A DNA stretch of 64,000 nt from Phlegmacium glaucopus (lineage: Eukaryota > Basidiomycota > Agaricomycetes > Agaricales > Cortinariaceae), in assembly GCA_015039465.1 (NCBI GenBank), contig MU130027.1:62001-126000 (forward strand). The letters run 5' to 3'. The notes beneath the pieces are model-generated. The model ran no database searches. It had not been told where the DNA came from and was given only the letters and a program-made list of their open reading frames with translations. Shown one piece after another: positions 1 to 9,469 of the stretch. A program made the position numbers and the translations under genes. How positions within the stretch are numbered: position 1 is the stretch's first letter; every line of letters starts with the position of its first letter.

Positions 1-2590
1 GGTTGATGCCAAGGAGTCGTCCTAATTCTCGGAATACATGGGAAGCGAATTGAGGGCCACGGTCGGAGATAGCTTTGTCCGGTAATCCGTATCTTTTGTA
101 GAGTGAGTCAAGTAAAATAGAGGCGGTCCCGTTGGCATCGATCGTTTTGTTGCATGGAGTTAGAATTACCCCCTTCGTAGACCCGTGGTCGACCACGACC
201 ATGATAGAGTCAAAGCCGTCAGAGGGGGGGAGATCCGTGATGAAGTCCATAGTGATCAGAGAGAATGGGCGGAGCTGTTCCGATTTAATCGGATGAAGGG
301 GCGGGGAAATGGGGTGTCGGTTTATCTTGTGTTGTTGGCATATGGCACAACCGTCAACGTAGTTCCGGATGAAAGTAGCCATGCCAGGCCACCAGTAGTC
401 ACGTTGGACCAGATTTTGAGTGACAAGGCGTCCGGGGTGTCCGGCGGGTATAGAGTCATGGTGTTTTCGAACAATATCGCGTCGTAAAGTCAAATTATCA
501 GGGACGTAGCAGCGATCCTTATAAAAGACTAGGTCACCGTCGGTTCGCCAGTCGCTAAGGGCAGAGTGCATAGGGAGGGGTCCGCCATGAAGAAGGGCAT
601 GTAGAGCTGTTTTGACGACGTCGTCCATTTGTTTTGTAGCGGTTATAAGGTCTTGTAATTCCATATCGATGGCGTTAACAAAGAGGTTGTTGGGAAGTAA
701 AGTGCGGTCTTCGTTATCGTTTTCCATTCCAACGGTAAGGTCAGCGCGTCGGGAGAGGGCATCGGATTGTACCATTTGTGTTCCAGGGACGTGTGTAAGG
801 TGAATGTCGAACTCGGAAAGGAAGAGGCTCCAGCGAGCCTGTCGTCGGTTGAGTTTTTGAGCAGTTTTGAAGTAGGTTAAGTTCTTGTGGTCTGAGCGTA
901 TAGTGACTGGATATGGGTTTCCCATTAAGTAGTGTCGCCATTCTTTGAGTGCTCTAATGATGGCCAGTAGTTCGCGGTCGTAGATTTCGTAATTTCGTTC
1001 CGTGTTGTTGAAAGATTTAGATAAATATCCACAGGGGTGCCAGTCTCCGTTATTGTCTTGTTGTCGTAGTACTGCTCCTGAAGCATATTTGGAGGCGTCC
1101 GTTTCGAGTTCGAAGGGTTTTGTTGTGTCGGGCATTCGTAGAACTGGAGATTCGGTGAATTTCTTTTTGAGTGTTTCGAAAGCTTGGTTCCGTTCGGGTG
1201 TCCATTCGAATTTGGTGTCCTTTTTGAGTAAATCGTTAAGCGGTTTTGTCATGTTGCCATATCCTTGGATAAATCGTCGGTAGTAGTTACCAAAGCCCAG
1301 GAAAGATCGGATTTCTTTTACTGAGGTCGGTGCAGGCCAGTCTGCTATCCCAGTGAGTTTTACAGGGTCCATAGCGAGTTTGTTCTCTTCGATGACTAGT
1401 CCTAAGAATTCCACTTTGGTTTGCCAGAAAGCGCATTTCTCGGGTTTGAGGTAGAGGTCGTTGTCAGCGAGGCGTTGTAGAATTCGTCTCGTGTTTTCCA
1501 TGTTGTCGGCGATCGTTTTGGTGAATATAAAGATGTCGTCCATATAAATGACGACCCATCCTTCGGTAGTTTCGATTATGAATATTTCGTCCATCATTGC
1601 TTGAAACGTGGCGGGGGAGTTGCAAAGTCCGAAGAACATAACTGTAGGTTTGAAGAGTCCTTTGTTGGTTTTGAAGGCCGCTTTCCATTGGTCTCCGTCT
1701 CTGATTCGTACGTTGTTGTAACCCCATCGGATATCCAGTTTGGTGAAGTATTTGGCACCTTTGAGTTTGTCGATGAGTTCGGAGATGAGGGGAAGTGGAT
1801 AGGTATTCTTGACTGTTCCTTCGTTTAGCGTTCGGTAATCCTGTGTAGGGCGTACTTTTCCGTCTTTTTTGTCGACAAAGAAAAATGGTGATGCCATGGG
1901 GGATTTGGATGGTCGAATGTAGCCTTTTTCGAGGTTTTCCTTGAGGAATTTGTCCAGTTCCATTTGTTCCGGTTGTGTGAGTGGGTAAACTTTGCAATCA
2001 CGAGGTATGAAGTCGTCCTTGAGGTCAATGGCATGGTCGTAGGGTCTAGCTCCAGGGAATCGTTCTGCGGTTTCCTTGTCGAAGATACGCCAATAATCCA
2101 TAAGTTCTGGTGGTATCATTTCTTCCAGGGTTTTCTCGTCTTTCTTCGCATTTTGTTCGCTTGCTAAGGCAGTAGAGACATTGGTTTTGTTGACCCAGAG
2201 TTCGTTGTCCATGACGTAGTTAATAAAAGCGGCGACCAGTTCGGTTTCGTTGTCGTCGAGGTTGAGTTCAATGGTTTCGTTTTCGTTGTCCAGTTTTAGG
2301 AGCGTTGAGTTGAGGGGTGATTCCTCGTCTTCGACTTCCTCTATCGTGGCTCTTGGAAGAGTTGGGGTTTCGGGGTTTGGGATGACTTGTTCTCGTTTTC
2401 TCCAGTCTGGGGAATTACTTCTTCGGGGTCTTGTCTTCTTCTTTCTCTTCTCTTTCCATTTTTCTATCGTTTTCTCTGTTTCTTCTTCTACTTGTTGGTA
2501 TCGTGTTTCTCTTTTGTTCTGGTCGGTTTCCATCCTGTTTAATGTGGTGGTGTGAGCGTTTCGTGTTTCTTGTAATCGTTGTTGATTTCT
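1..2590 (-). CDS. Retrotransposon pol: reverse transcriptase, RNase H, integrase (partial)
   Basis: This frame is open from the stop after protease to the left window edge and has no end inside the window. The RT catalytic box YMDD lies at 1535-1546. RNase H follows at roughly 700-1150 (TDAS near its start, then DHKNL). The integrase zinc-binding HHCC region lies around 310-480 (a paired His, then CAIC), followed by a catalytic core whose DRGPQF segment is at the window edge. It would copy element RNA into DNA and insert it. RT is in the same frame as the upstream protease but separated from it by a TGA at 2591-2593, so expression would need readthrough, or this copy is dead. Confidence 0.92.
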
Positions 2591-3037
2591 TCAATTGTAG
2601 GTCAGGGCTAGCTGGTGTTTTCCCATGGGGAGATGCATTCGTCCGGTTTCCCAGTCTACTTGAGGGTTATGGGTTTGGAACCAGGGGAGTCCAAATATAA
2701 CGTCGGCGCTTGCGATTGTGACAATGTGGAGTCGTTCCATCATCCAACTGTTGCCTTGTTGATATCTGATCCAGGTGTAGTGCGTGATTTTCCCGTTTGA
2801 ATTCGGAGATCCGTCTGCGTTTCGAGGGGTTATGGGTTTGTCGAGGGGATATAAAAGTACTTGGTGTCGTTTGGCGAAGCCGGCGTTCATGAAGAGTCCA
2901 CCAGCTCCAGTATCCATAAGGATTCGGGCGTCAACGATTTTGTTCTCTTTCTCAGTTTTACACGTGATGGGGGTCTGTAAGATCATAGATTGTTTTCCCA
3001 TCTCGGCTACTAATACAGAAGAAATCATCAGCGACAC
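2591..3037 (-). CDS. Retrotransposon aspartic protease segment
   Basis: About 148 residues with the retropepsin active-site motif DTGAGG at about 2897-2914 (DTG catalytic triad), followed by an FGLPW-like segment typical of Ty3 proteases. It would cleave the Gag-Pol polyprotein. Its frame differs from gag, consistent with a frameshift between gag and pol. It ends in TGA at 2591-2593, and the same frame then stays open through RT and integrase. A single nonsense change, probably TGG to TGA, is the simplest explanation. The start given is the first ATG; the true protein is probably produced from a longer polyprotein. Confidence 0.85.
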   Translation of the reverse strand: MSLMISSVLVAEMGKQSMILQTPITCKTEKENKIVDARILMDTGAGGLFMNAGFAKRHQVLLYPLDKPITPRNADGSPNSNGKITHYTWIRYQQGNSWMMERLHIVTIASADVIFGLPWFQTHNPQVDWETGRMHLPMGKHQLALTYN

Positions 3038-3060
3038 AGACGTTGAAACTGTGTGCTTGC

Positions 3061-4278
3061 CTAAAAATCCTGGTCCTTGACTACTTCATCTATCAACTTC
3101 TCTTTTTCTTCAGCATCCATATCTTCAACTAAGTTTCGTATCATGGCTCGGGCGGTAGTTGCGGTTTTCTTGAATCCGTCGTATTTCTTGGCGTAACTGT
3201 TGTTTGGCTTGATGTAGCTCGGGTTTGAGTTCGTAGCGTTGTTTTGCTTGGAACGGCATTCGTGGGCGAAGTGTCCTATCTTGTGGCAGTGGAAACACCT
3301 TCGTTCTTTCATGTGTTGTTCGCGATCTTCTATAGTGAGTTGGTTGATTTCGGTTGTGTCGATATCCATAGCGTTGGGATCATGATGATGATGATTAACA
3401 TAGCGTGGCGAAGGGTAAGGCTTCTTTGCTTGAGGGGTGTTGCCAGTTTTTCGCTGAGTTATTTCCTTGCATCGTTTGTACTGAAGGTCAAATCGGGAGG
3501 CCTTGGTGTACCAGTCTTTGATAGCTGTGGGAGGGTTCTCGAGTCCGTAAATTTTCTGGAGGAGTGAGGTGTGGATTCCTTCCGAAAAATAGTCGATGAG
3601 AGTTTTGTCGTCTTTGATCTTGGACCGTCCGGCGAGGATTCTGAATTGTGCGATGTAATCGTCTACTGAGTTGGTGCCCTGTCTGAGTTGTCGTAGTGAG
3701 GCTCTGGCTTCTCCTTCGGGGTCAGCGGCTAGGAATGCTTCTCTGAGTTTCGTGACAAGGTTATCGTAGGTTCCGAAGTTTGGAGGTTTGGCTGCAAGGC
3801 ATTCGTCGAGGAAGGCTTCTTTCCAGATTTTAGCGGTCCCGCCAGTAAGGAATGAGAGGATGAATATAACTTGTTTGCCGTCGGAGTCGTAGATTTTATC
3901 GTTGAGAGAGAGGTATACTCGACAATCCTGAAGGAAGGATAGGAGTCCATCTCAATCTCCATGGTATGGCTGTGGTGGGTTGATGCGTACTTCTTTAGAC
4001 ATGTTGTCGTCGTCTTCGTGATCACTGGTTATATCCCAATCGGTTTTTGGTTGTCGAACAGGTACTTCGGGTCCAAAAGGAACGAGTGGTAATGGAACGG
4101 GTGTTTGGAATGGGGAGGGAGCGACGGGTGGTGTGTATGTTGGGGTCTTGGCTTTTCCTGAGGTAGAAGGCTGCTGAGGAACTGATGGTGTTTGGGGAAC
4201 TGGTTGGTCTGTTGCGGTTGGTCGATTTGTTCTTCCTATGCGTTCTTGTCTAGGTTGTGTTGTAGAGCTGTGGCTCAT
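3061..4278 (-). pseudogene. Retrotransposon gag with one in-frame stop
   Basis: The frame starts at 4278 with a Pro/Thr/Ser-rich N-terminus, is interrupted by TGA at 3952-3954, then stays open to a stop at 3061. The distal part carries the retrotransposon gag core (FLTGGTA.IWKE..L-like and DDYI.QF..L segments) and a CCHC zinc knuckle at 3256-3297 (C-x2-C-x4-H-x4-C), which binds element RNA. A His-rich stretch lies near 3380-3400. Without the TGA the reading frame would be about 400 residues, a normal Ty3 gag length. The TGA follows His-Gly-Asp. Confidence 0.88.
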
Positions 4279-4427
4279 ACGTTCCGGCTCGGGAAGTTTT
4301 TCTTCGGGAGGTTCTTCGTTGTCGGTGTCGTATTGACTGCTTTTGGTTGTGTCTTCTTCTTCTTCTGATGACTCGACAGGGGCTCTGTATTTACCCTGTG
4401 ACGTCGTGGTGTTTTATCTTCTTGGGA

Positions 4428-4538
4428 TCCGTTGGTATCGGCGACCACACGATCTTCTTATGACTCCGTTGATTTAGGCGATCACACGAGTTCGGTATGA
4501 CTTCGTTGGTAGAGGCGACCACACGAGTTCGAGGTTGT
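4428..4538. repeat. Three 37-bp tandem repeats in the retrotransposon leader
   Basis: The core GCGAYCACACGA recurs at 4441, 4478 and 4515, an exact 37-bp spacing. Surrounding bases (CCGTTG before, GTTCG or ATCTT after) are also conserved. The array sits between the LTR and gag, where primer-binding and packaging signals normally lie. Confidence 0.85.
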
Positions 4539-5162
4539 TGACTAGGTTAGGCTGCGGTTTGTTGACAGTGCGTGTTTCGATGAGCTCCAGAGGTAAGGTT
4601 CGTCTGCGCTTAGAGAAGCGGACGTAAGAGTAGTTTAGACCTTTTGTTACGGCGACTATAAGCTTGCACTCGCGTTCGGTGCTGGGCAAATAGACCAAGT
4701 AACTAGGGACTGTTGTACAGTTACAATCGTATTCCCACAGGTAAGACTTAAGGACGTCGAGTTTCTGAGCAAGCTAGTAGATTAAGACCGTAGGATACAA
4801 AGGTCTAAACTAAGGATTGTAGCTATGGGTATGGCTCTTATATACTAGGGAGTCGAGTCAGAGATAAGGGGATGGTCCGTGCTAGGGATACGAGTCGGTA
4901 CGAGTCAAAGATAAGGGAAGCGGGAGCGATGGATATATATAGTACAAGGAAGGTTCAGGGCAAAGGGTAGGTTGGGGAATGATGGTGTAAGAAGGGGAAC
5001 GATAAGGGAAAGGGTAATGTACAGTAGAAGAAGGGAGAAAGAGGATAGGGGGCTATGCGCGTACCAGACGTTCATAACATTATCAGTATCTGTAAGATGA
5101 GGGGGACTGAGGATGGATACCAAGCTATATAGCACTGATGATGGCCATAATGTAAGGGGACA
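4428..5162 (-). repeat. Candidate 5' LTR and leader of the Ty3-type element
   Basis: On the minus strand this begins TGTCCCCTTACATT at 5162 and lies directly upstream of the gag leader, where the 5' LTR belongs. Only the TG-starting outer end is clear. The inner end is uncertain because no unambiguous CA end plus tRNA primer site could be seen; a TGGTCGCC string occurs in each of two 37-bp tandem units near 4430-4535. The short open frames inside are not genes. Confidence 0.6.
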
Positions 5163-5531
5163 CCTCTCAGGTACCCCATTTATTGTTTATATTTTACTTT
5201 TGTTTTGACTAGCTTACATACTTGTTTGTCACTGTTTGGCTACTACCTTATTTCAAGTAGTAGTCAGTAATTACACTCTTTATTGCATTACTGGAACCCC
5301 CCTACTGTTACTAGCTTGTTGCTACTGTCCCTAGTCTTTATAGACTGTCCACTCTTTCTAGAGTCCCATCTCTTATCTTTAGGTTGCCCTTACACATAAT
5401 AAGAGAAAAGGATGGGTACTTAATAGTTAGACCAACTCTGTTAGGGGACACCCAGTTTCTTGCCCAACCCCTGACTCCTGATTGGGCCTGATCCTGAACC
5501 AACTCCCAATTCAACTTCTGAATCTACACCT
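5163..5531. other. Gene-free stretch between retroelements
   Basis: AT-rich, CG-poor sequence with no credible coding region. Low-complexity text resembling proline-rich gag leaders (repeated CTGAACCAACTCCCAA-like strings) flanks the solo LTR on both sides, so it is probably decayed retroelement DNA. Confidence 0.5.
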
Positions 5532-5813
5532 TGTTGGAATTATTTAGTACATGCTAGATCATGTCATATTGCATCACTATGGCATAAGTTGGATATTAAC
5601 CAATAGTGGTAATCACTCATAGATTTATGTCACTGTATAGCCACATTTGTATGTAGTATAAGTAGCAACCGTTTGAGGGGGGGACTCCTCATCAGTTTAC
5701 ACCAATACTATCACATATCCCCACCCCTTGTATATTAACCTAAGTCTTGGGTAACCCTTGCTTAAGTTATCATACAAGTCTAGTACTGTAAACTGACACC
5801 CCAATTCTCAACA
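5532..5813. mobile_element. Solo LTR with 5-bp target site duplication
   Basis: A 282-bp segment begins TGTTGGAAT and ends ATTCTCAACA, an imperfect inverted terminal pair typical of fungal copia-type LTRs. It is flanked by a perfect 5-bp direct repeat, CACCT, at 5527-5531 and 5814-5818. No internal element sequence is attached, so it is a solo LTR left by LTR-LTR recombination. Assignment to copia rather than gypsy rests only on the TGTTG end. Confidence 0.85.
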
Positions 5814-6080
5814 CACCTGACTACAACTTTGTATATTCCATCTTATTAATGAACTTGACCTGAACCCAAACTGACTGGTCCAACCTCTGAATCCCAATTG
5901 GTCCTGAACCAACTCCCAATCCTGATTTGACTTCTTCTTATTTTATTATTTTATTTTCATATGACACCATTTTTATTATCTTTATTTATTTACATATCTC
6001 TGTTATGTCCATATTAGTACTTAAATACCCCCCATCCTAGCCGGGATCCTTATCCTTTCCTCTTTGGATCCCCTGCTAGG

Positions 6081-6888
6081 TAGGGATGCCGAAGTTCAGT
6101 TCTGAACCAGTCCAAGAACCAGAACCAACCAAACCAAACCAAGTATCTGGTTCGGTTCTGGTTCTGGTTCAGCCTCAGCCATCTGGTTCTGGTTCTGGTT
6201 CTTGATTGGCCAGAAATCTGAGAACCGGTTCTGAACCGGTTTGAACCATTCTGAACCACTATATCCCAAGGCAAACATTTAAGTAATATATTTACTTATT
6301 TGCATTATTTTACAGGTTAAATGGCACAATGTACCTGTATCTGTAATGAAAATATTTATTCAAGTCACCAACACAATATATTTCCAATCAGAAGTACATC
6401 ATTTTTTGGTCTGGCATAGTACATCATCAATAATATGTCTCATATACTTTATAACTTCAGGTTTTATTAATATTAATATACTCCTATGCAAGAATCCAAT
6501 TCAAAGTTGTCACTAGTTGGCAAAATGATTTAGTAGTAATTTTTTCTTTTCATGTTTACTTTTAGTGATGTCATAGTTATAACACCAATACTACAACCTT
6601 CTGGCCTCAAATTTCAAGATATATTTATTTCTAAGAAATAAGATGTAATTTTAGAAAATAAAATTTAAAATGAGAATTTCTTGTCTAAGTGGTGATATCC
6701 TAACAAAAGTCTATTTTTAACTGGTTCTTATGGTTTGAACTGGTTCTGAACCAGAACCGAACCAAGAGAACCGGTTCTGTTGGTTCAGTTCTGGTTCTGG
6801 TTCTGGTTCTGGCTTTCCTAAGTGGTTCTGGTTCTGGTTCTGAGAAAATGGGTCCTGAACTGAACCAAACTGAACTTTGGCATCCCTA
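6081..6888. mobile_element. hAT-like non-autonomous DNA transposon with 8-bp TSD
   Basis: The 808-bp element has inverted termini TAGGGATGCC and GGCATCCCTA, extending with mismatches through AAGTTCAGTT. It is flanked by a perfect 8-bp direct repeat CTGCTAGG at 6073-6080 and 6889-6896. An 8-bp duplication with short TIRs of this form is characteristic of the hAT superfamily. There is no transposase frame. Both subterminal regions are dense arrays of GGTTCT/AGAACC hexamers in both orientations (6095-6260 and 6720-6870), around an AT-rich core. Confidence 0.92.
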
Positions 6889-7163
6889 CTGCTAGGTGAG
6901 TTTGATGTAACCTATTACTTATAATATCATAACTTTGGATCCCCTGCTAGTTTGACTAAGTTGGTGTCACAGTTGCCCTAACATTAGGAAAGGATCTCCC
7001 AAAAGGACCAATCCCAATTGGGATAGTGCACCATAGTCTGGTTCTCAGCCCTTGACTCAGGCCAAGCTGACTCTGTGCACTCCCCAACTATGGCCCCTCC
7101 TTCCTGTTTACAGAGCACTCATCCACAAATGATTCCCCCCTGTCAGCTATGGACAACAATTGA

Positions 7164-7475
7164 ATGGCCACCATAGAACAGAACATCATCATGATGCAAA
7201 CTCAGATTTGGCAACTCAGTGAAATTGTTATTGCATTTACTCAAAAACCCTTGACTCTGACTGAACCTCCCACACAAAAAAACCCAGAAACCTTACCCAG
7301 ATCCTGTTTGACTCAACCTGCATTGCCTGCTGAGTTTGATGGAGAATGCTCCAAAGGAATGGCATTCCTTCATTCATGCCAAACATACTTTCAGCTCTGT
7401 TCAGAAGAATTCATGGATGAGCAAATCCAAATTGTCTGGGCCATGTCTTCATCAGGAAAAACACTTTTGCCCTAG
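7164..7475 (+). pseudogene. Truncated retrotransposon gag relic
   Basis: A short frame of about 100 residues resembles the N-terminal part of fungal Ty3 gag: a methionine/glutamine-rich start, a Pro-rich stretch, then LPAEFDGECSKGMAFLHSC and a following F.DEQIQIVWAM segment. The frame ends where a second repeat begins (the CATCAGGAAAAACAC terminus at about 7447), so the gag was broken by that insertion. It is isolated, CG-poor and almost certainly not functional. Confidence 0.7.
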
Positions 7476-8414
7476 GACAGTCTAAGGACACTCTAAAATA
7501 CTCCAAGACACCCCCAGAGCTCTTAGAGCCTTAGAGCTCCAAGAGTGCTCTAAGAAGGTACTATTCCAATGTTTTTTTTTTTGAAAACTCAGAGGGTGTC
7601 CTAGGTATGTCCTGGGTATGTCCTGAGGCAACCTGAGAGCATCCCTGAGGCAGCCTTAGTCCCTTTATATCTGATGCTAGAACCAGATATTTGAATAGTC
7701 TCACACAACAGAATAATAATAATATAATAAAATAACATTCAATTATTCTAAACATCATATATACTAGTAATAAAATAATAATAAAATAGTGATACAAAGT
7801 CATATACTAGTACTATAATACTGGGGGAAGTAGGAAATAGTGGGTGGTTTATATATCTTTTGGATGGTGCACAGACCATTGGTCACATGATCACAGATAA
7901 GCATGATTTTGAGCATATGGTGCTGGGTCAGGGTAGATTACATAAAATTCCAAAAAAGGAAATTTTTTAAAGGTGGTAGAGAATTGTTTTAGGACCCTGA
8001 ATATGTTTAAATTATATTAATAGCAGCTCTCCTTATTGAGAAAATTGCAAAATACTTTTCTGGATGCGGTGGTTGAATATTGTCTAGCAAAATTCATAAA
8101 TTCTAAGGGACTCCCAGGGCCTCTTGATGTGATTTAATCCAGATGGTCAATACACCAGGATACACTAAAGGTGTCCTGAGCAAATGTGTGACACTCAAAA
8201 TTTTATCTATGCTGTCCTAGGTTGTCCTGAGGTGTCCTTGGATAGCATCAGGAAAAACACTTTAGCTCTAAGACACTCTAGCTACTCTGGGAGTCTCTCA
8301 GACCAACCTCAAAAAAATAAATATGTTTCAAATGCATTTTTTTAGTGATTTGTACACTTAAATTTTTGAGGTTGCTCTGAGAGACTCTTAGAGCCAAAGT
8401 GTTTTTCCTGATGC
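7447..8414. mobile_element. Possible larger element sharing the MITE termini
   Basis: The left terminus CATCAGGAAAAACACTTTTGCCCTA at 7447 is the inverse of the terminus ending at 8414. The interval contains repeated GTCCTGAGG/GTCCTAGG-like strings and no coding region. It either is one element with an internal second left end at 8245, or two related elements side by side. No clear target duplication was found for the outer pair. Confidence 0.45.
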
Positions 8415-8890
8415 CCTATGTGTCATTGGACACATCATAGGCCATTGTTGTATGCTTCATTGTCATTGTATACATGCATTACACATTGTTGTCATGTGCA
8501 TGATTTGTTGTATATGCTGTGTGTTGTTTATTGTTGTTGTACTTCAGACAGGGCCTATATATTTTAGCATGAATTAAAATAGAATGAAATAAAAATACCC
8601 CCCCCCCCAAGGTGGGGAGGGGTTACCATCGTTGGCTGCTGTCCTCATTGTTATGTGGCAGTTGTTGTTGTTTGTTTGTTGTCATCTCAGTGGGAATGAG
8701 TGCAGGAAAGGACAGGCATGGTTGACACAGGTGGTGTGGTGCCAGTGATGGTTGGAGATGATAGTGGTGGTGAATCACTGGTGATGGTGATGGGGGTGAT
8801 GGTGGTGACAGTGGGCAAAGGGCAAAGGGCAAAGGGCATGTCAGGAGTCTTGGCCCATGATGGATTAATTAGATATTATTTCTATGTATA
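7500..8890. other. Gene-free, CG-poor repeat DNA
   Basis: Apart from the inverted-terminus elements, the stretch holds AT-rich sequence, a C10 tract near 8598 followed by a GGTGGGGAGGGG hairpin partner, (GTTGTT)-rich DNA and a short triplet AAGGGC array near 8813-8840. Short open frames here are low-complexity and have no gene-like features. Confidence 0.5.
8245..8414. mobile_element. 170-bp MITE with long inverted termini
   Basis: Left end GCATCAGGAAAAACACTTTAGCTCTAAGA and right end, read in reverse, GCATCAGGAAAAACACTTTGGCTCTAAGA differ at one base. A further inner pair (GAGGTTG-type) extends the stem around an AT-rich loop. The terminus matches that at 7447, so it is a repeated family. No obvious target duplication is visible. 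Confidence 0.8.
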
Positions 8891-8896
8891 TCAAAG

Positions 8897-8975
8897 CTGG
8901 TGTGGCTCAGTGGGCTGAAGCACTGGATAACATTACTGACAGTGAGGTTTAATTCATGCAGGATGCAAATTTATT
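8897..8975 (+). repeat. tRNA-derived SINE-like head
   Basis: A TGGCTCAGTGGG box A match at 8903-8914 and a GGTTTAATTC box B match at 8946-8955 are spaced as in RNA polymerase III tRNA-type promoters. The interval resembles a degenerate tRNA body but does not fold into a clean cloverleaf. The surrounding DNA is repetitive and non-coding, which fits a tRNA-derived SINE better than a working tRNA. Confidence 0.45.
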
Positions 8976-9469
8976 TCTATAGATCTAGTCCATGGAACCC
9001 ATGGTGTCTATTGAATGAGAAAATGGCTGGTGCCTCAGCCAAAAGTCATTTCATATGGATTAACCCAAGGAGTGTAAAGACCTCCAAAAATTATACCTAT
9101 GTGGATAAGGATTAGATTAAGACATTGGAATTTTGAGTAACACATTATTGACTAAGAAATTACATTTGTGCACTGTAAGTCATAGCCTGAATGTTTGGTG
9201 GATTTTAAGTTATTTTTGAGTTGGAAATGACAGTTCCCAAGTTTATTAAAGAAAAGCTCTTTTCAATAATTTTCTGCTAAAAATTTGGAGTGTAAATGTC
9301 ATTTCTAAAACACAATGCAATTGAAAGTCAACATAAATAGAGTACAAACACTTTTATACTTTGATGATTAAACCACTTCAGTCTCTTCCTATTCTCTTTC
9401 TTGTAGTTACAACTTCATGATCCAATTTCTCTGCTTCATTACACCTTCCCTGGGGCCTGTAGGTGCTTG

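Larger units (their letters stand above)
1..5162 (-). mobile_element. Ty3/gypsy-type LTR retrotransposon, cut by left window edge
   Basis: Read on the minus strand, an LTR-like segment starting TGTCCCC at 5162 is followed by gag (from 4278), protease, reverse transcriptase, RNase H and integrase, running off position 1. The order PR-RT-RH-IN places it in the Ty3/gypsy (Metaviridae) class. The element is rich in CG dinucleotides, unlike the old repeats to its right, which suggests a young insertion. Two in-frame TGA codons, one in gag and one after protease, argue that this copy is not autonomous. The distal LTR lies outside the window, so age from LTR divergence cannot be judged. Confidence 0.93.

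Noticed and set aside
1464..1997. 177-codon minus-strand open frame
   Set aside because: It is an out-of-frame shadow of the reverse transcriptase coding region.
6050..6278. Minus-strand frames made of NQNRTR/FWFWF-type repeats
   Set aside because: Translation of the GGTTCT hexamer array in the hAT-like element, not a protein gene.
8700..8918. Open frame of 72 codons rich in Val, Gly and Met
   Set aside because: Low-complexity GGTGATGGTG repeats; no start context, homologous feature or intron signal; it lies in CG-poor repeat DNA.
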